Source of the DNA: Geodermatophilaceae bacterium
GTDB lineage: Bacteria > Actinomycetota > Actinomycetes > Mycobacteriales > Geodermatophilaceae
Length of the DNA stretch: 46,758 nucleotides
Assembly (NCBI GenBank): GCA_013695665.1
Contig: JACDAB010000085.1
Coordinates: 1 to 46,758, forward strand
Direction: 5' to 3'
The notes under the pieces were generated by a model that made no database searches, had not been told where the DNA came from, and saw nothing but the letters and a program-made list of their open reading frames with translations. This document shows, piece after piece, positions 31,681 to 38,884 of this stretch. The position numbers and the translations under genes were made by a program. Every line of letters starts with the position of its first letter. Positions within the stretch are counted from its first letter, which is position 1.

Positions 31681-32226
31681 CTATCGAAGGAGGAGGGCCG
31701 TGACGTCCACGCCGAGCCGGTCCCGGCCGGCCAACCCCGACAACTCGATGAGGACCGCGACGCCGGCGACCACCGCTCCGGCTGCCTCGATCAGTGCCGT
31801 GGCAGCGCCCAGCGTCCCGCCGGTGGCCAGCACGTCATCGACCAGCAGGACGCGTTGGCCGCGGCTGAGGGCGGCGCGTTGCAGTTCCAGGACGCCGACG
31901 CCGTACTCGAGGTCGTAGGACTCCGCCCGACAGGGTCCGGGCAGCTTGCCGGTCTTGCGGATCGCGACAACACCCCTGCCGGCGGCGTAGGCGACCGGCG
32001 CGGCAAGCAGGAAACCCCGTGCCTCGATCCCGGCGACGAGGTCGAAGCCCTGCGGCGGGTGCGACGCGACCACCCGGTCGACGACCGCTGCCAGCATGGC
32101 GGCGTCCGCGAACACCGGCATGGCGTCCTGGAAGAGGACACCGGGGATCGGGAAGTCCGGCACCTCCCGGATCAGGCGCCCGGCCCGTCGGAGGAAATCC
32201 AGGTCCGACGGATCGGGTGAGGTCAC
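31681..32226 (-). CDS. apt: Adenine phosphoribosyltransferase
   Basis: 181 aa; IPGVLFQDAMPVF, VLLVDDVLATGGTLGAAT. Confidence 0.95.
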   Translation of the reverse strand: MTSPDPSDLDFLRRAGRLIREVPDFPIPGVLFQDAMPVFADAAMLAAVVDRVVASHPPQGFDLVAGIEARGFLLAAPVAYAAGRGVVAIRKTGKLPGPCRAESYDLEYGVGVLELQRAALSRGQRVLLVDDVLATGGTLGAATALIEAAGAVVAGVAVLIELSGLAGRDRLGVDVTALLLR

Positions 32227-33737
32227 CGCTTGCGTTTGCCCGACGGACGGCCGCCCCGGCGGGGTGTGGTCTTGCCGGTAGGTCGCCCACTCCGGCTGCG
32301 CTGACCGGGTGCCGGCCGAACGGCGGGAGACGGGGCGGCTGACTCCGCGACAGCCTCGTCAGCGACCGCCTCGTCGCCGGCGTGACCGTCGACCTCGACA
32401 GCGAGGGCGTCGTCAGGCGTGTGGTCGGCGTCCTCGAGCCCCCGCCCGGCGGCCGGCTTTCCCAACGACACCGCCACCCGTTCCCCATCAGGGTGGGCCC
32501 GCCGGGCGGAGGGCCGAAGCGCGGCGCTGGGGGCAGCCTCGCTGTTGCCTGCCTCAGCATTCCCGGCCGGGGCTTGGCCGGCCAGACCTGTGGCGGCCGG
32601 GGCTGTGACTGCCGCTGCCTTCCCAACGCCAGACGGCTTACCGGACTGAGCTTTGGCGGAGGCCTTGCCGGCGGGGGGCTTCTTCGACCCCGACCCCGAC
32701 CCCGGCCCCGACCCCGACCCGGACCTGGACCGTCGGGGCGCAGCCTTGGACGGGCGGGCCGGCTCCACATCCGTGCCACGACCCGAGGCCCTGCGAGCCT
32801 CGACCCGCTTGGCCAATGCCATGTACGCCGGCTCGCGCTCCTTGAGGTCGCACAGGATCGGTGAGGCCAGGAAGATCGAGGAGTAGGTGCCCGTTGCCAG
32901 ACCGACGAACAGCACCAGGGCGAGGTCCTTGAGCGTCCCCGCGCCGAGCAGCCCGGCCCCCACGAAGAGCAACCCGGCCACCGGCAGCAACGCGATCAGC
33001 GAGGTGTTGATCGAGCGCATCAGGGTCTGGTTGACCGCGAGGTTGGCGGCCTCGGAGTATGTGGTGCGTGAGCCGCCGAGGATGCCGCGGGTGTTCTCAT
33101 CGACCTTGTCGAAAACGACAACCGTGTCGTACAGGGAGAATCCCAGGATGGTGAGCAACCCGATGACGGTGGACGGGGTGACCTCGAAGCCGACCAGCGA
33201 GTAGACGCCGGCGGCGACGATGAGGTCGTTGATCAGAGCGGCCAGCGCGGCCACTGACATCTTCGGCTGGAACCGGAGCGCGATGAAGACGGTCACCGCG
33301 ACTAGGAAGACAATGAGGGCCTGCAACGCCTTGTTGGTGATGTCACCGCCCCAACGAGCGCTCACCGCGGAGTTGCTGACCGCCGTAGCGTCGATCCCCA
33401 GCGCGTCGGCGACCGCACCGGCCACCTCCGCGGCGGTCTCGTTGGACAACTCCGGCGTACGCAGAATTATCGAGTCCTGACCGACGACCTGCGCGCTGGC
33501 GACCTCGACGCCGACGGACTCCGACGCGGCCTGCGCCGCGTCCAGTTGCTGCTCGGTACCGGGGAACTGGAAGGAGTTTCCCCCCTCGAACTCGATGCCG
33601 AAGTTGAAGCCGCGCCAGATGATCGAGACGAGACACACGCTCAGCAGTACCGCAGCCGCGATGTACCAGCGCCTACGGAGACCGATGAATTGGACGCCGA
33701 GTTCGCCCCGGTACAGCCGATTTCCGATGCTGGCCAT
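32223..33737 (-). CDS. secF: Protein translocase subunit SecF with long C-terminal low-complexity tail
   Basis: GINFGIEFEGG-like region (FNFGIEFEGGNSFQFPG), IGLLTILGFSLYDTVVVFDKVDENTR; ~200-aa Ser/Gly/Ala/Lys-rich C-terminus. Confidence 0.95.
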   Translation of the reverse strand: MASIGNRLYRGELGVQFIGLRRRWYIAAAVLLSVCLVSIIWRGFNFGIEFEGGNSFQFPGTEQQLDAAQAASESVGVEVASAQVVGQDSIILRTPELSNETAAEVAGAVADALGIDATAVSNSAVSARWGGDITNKALQALIVFLVAVTVFIALRFQPKMSVAALAALINDLIVAAGVYSLVGFEVTPSTVIGLLTILGFSLYDTVVVFDKVDENTRGILGGSRTTYSEAANLAVNQTLMRSINTSLIALLPVAGLLFVGAGLLGAGTLKDLALVLFVGLATGTYSSIFLASPILCDLKEREPAYMALAKRVEARRASGRGTDVEPARPSKAAPRRSRSGSGSGPGSGSGSKKPPAGKASAKAQSGKPSGVGKAAAVTAPAATGLAGQAPAGNAEAGNSEAAPSAALRPSARRAHPDGERVAVSLGKPAAGRGLEDADHTPDDALAVEVDGHAGDEAVADEAVAESAAPSPAVRPAPGQRSRSGRPTGKTTPRRGGRPSGKRKR

Positions 33738-33738
33738 G

Positions 33739-35553
33739 TCAGGCCTCGTTTCCGATGGTCGCGCCGGCGCGGCGGCGCGCTGCGGAGCGCTCCCGGGCGC
33801 CAGAGGGGCGATCGTCCACGGGGGTCGGTGCCGCGGCCGCCTGGCCGAGACCCGAGAATCGGGCCGAGCTGAAGCTCTTGTTCCGGGCGAGCAGGCTGAC
33901 CACCGGGTGGGTGAACAGGAACACCACCACAAGGTCGAGCACGGTGGACAGGCCGAGCGTGAAGGCGAAACCCTTCACCTCGCCGATCGCCAGGAAGTAC
34001 AAGATCGCCGCGGCGAGGAAGCTGACCGCATCGGCGGACAGGATCGTACGGCGCGCGCGCACCCATGCCCTCGGCACCGCAGAGCGGATCGATCGGCCCT
34101 CCTGGACTTCGTCTTTCAGTCGCTCGAAGAACACGACGAAGGAGTCCGCGGTGATACCGATGGCGACGATGAAGCCGGCGATGCCTGCCAGGGTCAGGGT
34201 GAACCCGATCTGGCGGCCCAGAATGACGAGCACCGCGTACACGACGACGCCGGACAGGATCAGGCTCGCTATCGTCACCAGCCCGAGCAGGCGGTAGTAC
34301 AGCAGGCAGTAGACGAACACCAGGACAACGCCGATGCCACCGGCGATCAGCCCTGCTTCGAGTTGCTCCAGTCCCAGTGTGGCCGAGACGGTTCGGGCCT
34401 CCGACTGGCTGAAGGTCAACGGCAGCGAGCCGTACTTCAGCGAGTTTGCCAGATCGCGGGCGGTGTCCTCATTGAAGCTGCCGGTGATGCTGGTCTGGCC
34501 CTGGATGGTGCCCTGGATCTCCGGAGCCGAGATCACCCGCCCGTCCAGCGTGAACGCCACCAGGTTCGCCGGGGACTGTGGCGACACGCTGACGTTGTTC
34601 GCCGAGGTGTACTGCGCCCACGTGGACTGAGCAGCATTGTCGAAGTCGAGCAGAACCAGCCAGCCCTGGAGCCCCTGGGTGTCGAATGTCGCATTGGCGT
34701 CGTTGATGCTGGTGCCTTCGATGATCGCCGGCGCCAGCAGGTACTTGGTCGACCCGTCGGTACTGCAGGCGGCGACAAAGGACTCCGGCAGCTCCGGCGG
34801 CGCGCCGATCTGCTGCTGCGAGCAGTCCAGCGTGCCAAGCTGCGCCTGCGCCTCCTCCGCGGTCGTCGGCGCCCCGGTGCCGCCGCCCCCCGGCGCACCG
34901 GTGGTCTCCGCCGGCGCTGAGGTAGCCGGCGCTGAGGTAGCCGGCGCTGAGGTTTCCGGAGCGGTCGTCGTGGGATCACCCGGCGCGAAACCGGCGGCGG
35001 AACTGGTCGGCGCCGGGGCCGCGCTCGCCCCTGGACTGGCGGGCGCAGCACTGCCAGTCGGCGCAACACCGCTCGTCGGTGCGGCGGTGTCGGTCGGTGC
35101 GGCGGTGTCGGTCGGCAACGCCTGTCCCGCCGGTATCGGCTGGGTCACCAGCGGTCGTAGCCGCAGCTGCGCGGTCTGCCCGAGTTGTTTGGCCTGCGCA
35201 CCGTCGTCCCCGGGAACCGAGATGATGATGTTCGAATCGCCCTCGGTGACGACTTCGGCTTCGGCAACACCCAGCCCGTTCACCCGGCGCTCGATGATCT
35301 GGCGAGCCTGCTCGAGGCTTTCCGCCGTCGGCGGCTGGCCGTCAGGTGTCTGCGCGGTCAAGGTGACCGTCGTACCACCGATCAAGTCCAGTCCGAGCCG
35401 CGGTGTGCTGCTCGAGCCGACGAAGAAGACCAGTGCGTACAGGATGGCGATGACAGCGAGCAGCGCGGCGAAATAACGCCCTGTCCGCAGCTGGCCGGGC
35501 GGTGCTGCCAACGAAATCGTCTCTCCTCGATCGTCCTTTGGGCTCAGCCCCAT
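33739..35553 (-). CDS. secD: Protein translocase subunit SecD with Ala/Pro/Thr-rich periplasmic insert
   Basis: LGLDLIGGTTVTLTAQT, IAIGITADSFVVFFERLKDEV; TDTAAP and SAPAT tandem repeats. Confidence 0.95.
   Translation of the reverse strand: MGLSPKDDRGETISLAAPPGQLRTGRYFAALLAVIAILYALVFFVGSSSTPRLGLDLIGGTTVTLTAQTPDGQPPTAESLEQARQIIERRVNGLGVAEAEVVTEGDSNIIISVPGDDGAQAKQLGQTAQLRLRPLVTQPIPAGQALPTDTAAPTDTAAPTSGVAPTGSAAPASPGASAAPAPTSSAAGFAPGDPTTTAPETSAPATSAPATSAPAETTGAPGGGGTGAPTTAEEAQAQLGTLDCSQQQIGAPPELPESFVAACSTDGSTKYLLAPAIIEGTSINDANATFDTQGLQGWLVLLDFDNAAQSTWAQYTSANNVSVSPQSPANLVAFTLDGRVISAPEIQGTIQGQTSITGSFNEDTARDLANSLKYGSLPLTFSQSEARTVSATLGLEQLEAGLIAGGIGVVLVFVYCLLYYRLLGLVTIASLILSGVVVYAVLVILGRQIGFTLTLAGIAGFIVAIGITADSFVVFFERLKDEVQEGRSIRSAVPRAWVRARRTILSADAVSFLAAAILYFLAIGEVKGFAFTLGLSTVLDLVVVFLFTHPVVSLLARNKSFSSARFSGLGQAAAAPTPVDDRPSGARERSAARRRAGATIGNEA
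34911..34955. repeat. 15-bp tandem repeat in secD (SAPAT units)
   Basis: ccggcgctgaggtag repeated: ccggcgctgaggtagccggcgctgaggtagccggcgctgaggtt. Confidence 0.8.
35075..35115. repeat. 18-bp tandem repeat in secD (TDTAAP units)
   Basis: gtcggtgcggcggtgtcg in two exact consecutive copies. Confidence 0.8.
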
Positions 35554-35610
35554 CCGGTTCGAGCGACGGTGGCCAGGCCAGTATCCCCCGCTTTCGCAGG
35601 CAGCCTCGAT

Positions 35611-35940
35611 TCAGGCGTCGGATGCCTTGCCCAGGTCGACGCCGCCGCCGTCGGCATGTTTCGTCCCGGGTGGGTCCGTCGGAGCCGCCAGCTCGAGCAC
35701 GGCGGCGCGGGCGAAACGCAGCACCGTCCCGGCCGATACCTCCACGTCCAAGGTGGTCTCCTGCAGCGCAGCAACCGTGCCGTACAACCCGCAGCTGAGC
35801 ATGATTGGCGTACCGATCTGCAGGGACTGCTGCATCGTGGCCTGACGTTCGGCGATCTTCTTGCGCTGCCGGGCCGGCAGGATGAAGAGCAGCACGAAGG
35901 CCAGCCCGATGAGCAGTACGGGCAGCAGCTGCTCCACCAC
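35611..35940 (-). CDS. yajC: Preprotein translocase subunit YajC
   Basis: 109 aa; LLIGLAFVLLFILPARQRKKIAERQATMQQSLQIGTPIML. Confidence 0.92.
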   Translation of the reverse strand: MVEQLLPVLLIGLAFVLLFILPARQRKKIAERQATMQQSLQIGTPIMLSCGLYGTVAALQETTLDVEVSAGTVLRFARAAVLELAAPTDPPGTKHADGGGVDLGKASDA

Positions 35941-36032
35941 AGATCCTCTCTACGACGTACACCGACAGTAGGCACACGATGCCGCGGGCGAGTCTAGGCG
36001 CCCATCTCGCGCGCCGCCAAAAAGGTGCGCGC

Positions 36033-37148
36033 CTACTCCGGATCGAACAGGGTCGGCCCGCGCGTCGACACATTCGGCCCACCCGGCGGGAGAAATGCCC
36101 GCACGCCACTCGGCGGAGTCAGGCCCAGATGCAGCCAGGCGGCGTCGGTGGCCACCCGTCCCCGCGGGGTGCGAGCGAGCAGGCCGGCCCGCACGAGGAA
36201 CGGCTCGGCTACTTCCTCAACGGTCTGCACCTCCTCACCGACCGCCACGGCGATCGTGGACACACCGACCGGGCCGCCGCCGAAACGGCGGATCAGCGCA
36301 TCGAGCACGGAACGGTCCAGCCGGTCCAACCCCAGCTCGTCCACGTCGTACACGGCGAGGGCGGCCCGCGCCACCTCCCGGCTGACGACCCCGTCCGCGC
36401 GGACCTCGGCGAAGTCGCGCACCCGCCGCAGCAGCCGGTTGGCGATCCGCGGCGTACCCCGCGCCCGGCCGGCGATCTCGCGGCGACCGTCGACCTGCAC
36501 CGGCACGCCGAGCAGGTCGGCGCTGCGCAGCAGCACCCGCTCGAGTTCCTCGTCGCTGTAGAAATCCATGTGGGCGACGAAACCGAACCGGTCCCGCAAC
36601 GGTCCGGTGAGCAACCCGGACCGTGTCGTGGCCCCCACCAGGGTGAAGGGAGCCACTTCCAGCGGGATCGCGGTCGCCCCATGCCCCTTGCCCACCACCA
36701 CGTCGACCCGGAAATCCTCCATCGCCACGTAGAGGAGTTCCTCGGCCGGACGTGCGATGCGATGGATCTCGTCGATGAACAGCACGTCACCGGCGGCGAG
36801 GGAGGACAGCAGCGCAGCGAGATCACCGGCGCGCTCGATGGCCGGCCCGCTGGTGACCCGGATGGCTGCCCCGAGTTCGGCGGCGATGATCAGCGCCAGA
36901 CTCGTCTTGCCGAGGCCGGGCGGCCCGGACAGCAGGACGTGATCCGGTGGCCGCCCCCGTCGCCGCGCACTCTCCAAGACCAGCTCCAACTGCTCCCGCA
37001 CCCGCACCTGGCCGACGAAGTCAGCCAACCGGCGGGGCCGCAGCGAGGACTCGACCTCACGTTCGTCGACATCGGCGTACGGCGAGACCAACGCGTCGCT
37101 GTCCACGTCGGGCTCGATGCGCGACGGTGCGCCGTCATCGGCGGTCAA
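36033..37148 (-). CDS. ruvB: Holliday junction branch migration helicase RuvB
   Basis: [53 protein letters not shown]; probable TTG start overlapping ruvA stop. Confidence 0.96.
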   Translation of the reverse strand: MTADDGAPSRIEPDVDSDALVSPYADVDEREVESSLRPRRLADFVGQVRVREQLELVLESARRRGRPPDHVLLSGPPGLGKTSLALIIAAELGAAIRVTSGPAIERAGDLAALLSSLAAGDVLFIDEIHRIARPAEELLYVAMEDFRVDVVVGKGHGATAIPLEVAPFTLVGATTRSGLLTGPLRDRFGFVAHMDFYSDEELERVLLRSADLLGVPVQVDGRREIAGRARGTPRIANRLLRRVRDFAEVRADGVVSREVARAALAVYDVDELGLDRLDRSVLDALIRRFGGGPVGVSTIAVAVGEEVQTVEEVAEPFLVRAGLLARTPRGRVATDAAWLHLGLTPPSGVRAFLPPGGPNVSTRGPTLFDPE

Positions 37149-37759
37149 CGGTTGCCCAGCATCCGCAGCGCGCTGCGCAATAACACGGCCAACTCGATGC
37201 TGCCTACGTCGACCGCCGCTTCGGGCTCCACGGCGGTGACCGCCTCTTCGGCCTCCCGGGCCGTCCACCCGAGTCCGACCAGGGCCTGCCGGAGCTGATC
37301 GCGCCAGGGGGCCGACGGGGTGATCGGACCGGCTGTCGTTCCTGGTACGTCGTCGCTGAGCGAGCCGATCCGGTCGCGCAGTTCCACGATCAGCTTCTCC
37401 GCACCCTTCTTGCCGACCCCGGGCACGCGGGTGAGGGTGAGGACGTCGGCGGTGACCACCGCCCGGCGGATCTCCCGCGGCGGATGGATCGCGAGCATCG
37501 CCTGCGCCAGCCGCGGGCCCACACCGTTGGCGGTCTGCAGCAACTCGAACATTTCGCGCTCGTCGTCATCGGCGAACCCGTAGAGCGTGAGGGAGTCCTC
37601 CCGCACGACGAGCGACGTGGACAGCCGTCCGATGTCACCGATGCGCAACCTGGCAAGGGTGCCAGGGGTGCATTGCACCGAGACCGCAAGCCCACCGAGT
37701 TCGATCACCGCGCCGTCCGGGCCGAGGGCAAGCACCGGACCGCGCAGGCCGGCGATCAT
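37145..37759 (-). CDS. ruvA: Holliday junction branch migration protein RuvA
   Basis: [53 protein letters not shown]. Confidence 0.96.
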   Translation of the reverse strand: MIAGLRGPVLALGPDGAVIELGGLAVSVQCTPGTLARLRIGDIGRLSTSLVVREDSLTLYGFADDDEREMFELLQTANGVGPRLAQAMLAIHPPREIRRAVVTADVLTLTRVPGVGKKGAEKLIVELRDRIGSLSDDVPGTTAGPITPSAPWRDQLRQALVGLGWTAREAEEAVTAVEPEAAVDVGSIELAVLLRSALRMLGNR

Positions 37760-38277
37760 CCAGGCCCCCGGCTGGCCGACAGCGCCCGGTCGAGCCGATC
37801 CTGGGCGGCACCGCGCCACACGTGGCAGATCGCGAGGGCCAGCGCGTCCGCGGCATCGGCTGGCGCCGGTGCCACCGAAAGCTTCAGCAACCGCATGACC
37901 ATGGCCGTCACCTGTGCCTTATCTGCCCGGCCGGATCCGGTCACCGCCGCCTTGACCTCGCTCGGAGTGTGCAGGACGACGGGCAGCCCCGCGGTGGCGG
38001 CGACCAGGATCGCCACCCCCGAAGCCTGCGCCGTACCCATCACGGTCCGGACATTGTGCTGGCTGAAGACACGCTCGACGGCGACGACGTGCGGGCGGTG
38101 TTCCCCGATCGCCGAACGCAGACCGGCTGCCAGTGCCAGCAGCCGCAGCCCGAGGTCCTCGGCGGGAGAGGTGCAAATGACCCCATGGCCGATCTCGGTC
38201 AGGGGACGGCCCGCGGTCCCCTCCACCACACCGAAACCGCACCGGGTCAGACCCGGGTCCACACCGAGCACCCGCAC
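37756..38277 (-). CDS. ruvC: Crossover junction endodeoxyribonuclease RuvC
   Basis: [43 protein letters not shown]. Confidence 0.96.
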   Translation of the reverse strand: MRVLGVDPGLTRCGFGVVEGTAGRPLTEIGHGVICTSPAEDLGLRLLALAAGLRSAIGEHRPHVVAVERVFSQHNVRTVMGTAQASGVAILVAATAGLPVVLHTPSEVKAAVTGSGRADKAQVTAMVMRLLKLSVAPAPADAADALALAICHVWRGAAQDRLDRALSASRGPG

Positions 38278-38292
38278 CGCTGAGTCCCTTCA

Positions 38293-38308
38293 CCGAACAG
38301 ATGTTCGA
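38293..38308. promoter_or_regulatory. LexA (SOS) box upstream of ruvCAB
   Basis: CCGAAC-AGAT-GTTCGA: one mismatch to TCGAAC-N4-GTTCGA; 15 bp upstream of the ruvC start. Confidence 0.85.
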
Positions 38309-38373
38309 CACGCTATCCGGGAGACCCTCGGTGTGTTGGCAACGACACGCACGATGGCCTGAGGCACGCCGGC

Positions 38374-38447
38374 TGTGGACGACGCGGGGGACAAGCTGGG
38401 GACTGCGCGGTCGCGCCTGGGGATAACAGCCACACATCTGTGGAGCA
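38374..38447 (-). promoter_or_regulatory. Cluster of degenerate DnaA-box-like 9-mers, all on minus strand
   Basis: TCGTCCACA (38374-38382), TTGTCCCCC (38386-38394), TTATCCCCA (38418-38426), TGCTCCACA (38439-38447). Confidence 0.4.
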
Positions 38448-38685
38448 CAGGATAGATCCGGGGAAAGACCAGAAAACATCGCTGAAACCCTTGCGGGACA
38501 ACCGGTTTCGCGACTAGACAGTGCATCACGTCACCGGCAACGGAAGACCGAATCTCGGACTCACCTCCGGGCAGCGCACAGCAGCGGGCAACCGAGGCAC
38601 CGCGCTAGGGCTCCCGATGCAGACGACGTGGGCGCGCACTTCATGGCCGACGAGCGATCGACGGCTGAGGATGGCGCTGCTGGGT

Positions 38686-38718
38686 CGGGCCCCTCCATCT
38701 CATACATGGAGGGGCCCG
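38686..38718 (+). terminator. Orphan strong hairpin terminator in divergent intergenic region
   Basis: Perfect 13-bp arms CGGGCCCCTCCAT / ATGGAGGGGCCCG, 7-nt loop ctcatac; followed by gcttcattgtg on the plus strand. Confidence 0.75.
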
Positions 38719-38821
38719 GCTTCATTGTGCTCCGCCTATCGTGGTCCTCCAGACTCGGCGGGCCGAGGCGACACGCCGGACGCTGGGCGCGCCTGCACAG
38801 GATCCGAGCAAGGAAACCCCG

Positions 38822-38843
38822 CGGATGAGAGCTGCCTCATCCG
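38822..38843. repeat. Inverted repeat upstream of the glycosyltransferase operon
   Basis: CGGATGAG-agctgc-CTCATCCG, perfect 8-bp arms. Confidence 0.65.
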
Positions 38844-38846
38844 TGG

Positions 38847-38864
38847 TTCATGTGTCCTTCATGT
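38847..38864 (+). repeat. TTCATGT direct repeat, 11-bp period, upstream of the operon
   Basis: TTCATGT at 38847-38853 and 38858-38864. Confidence 0.55.
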
Positions 38865-38884
38865 AGCGGCTGCACTGTCTTCAC

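Noticed and set aside
32688-32727. CCCCGA repeats as a CRISPR or G-quadruplex array
   Set aside because: In-frame Gly/Ser codon repeat within secF; no spacer structure.
38374-38447. Full chromosomal oriC
   Set aside because: Only degenerate boxes, no dnaA/dnaN/rpmH flanks and no AT-rich unwinding element; kept only as a DnaA-box-like cluster.
38520-38700. tRNA, SRP RNA or c-di-AMP riboswitch
   Set aside because: No T-loop GGTTCGAATCC, no SRP GGAAG/AGCAG core and no ydaO-type GGGGAACC motif could be matched by eye; a covariance search would be needed.
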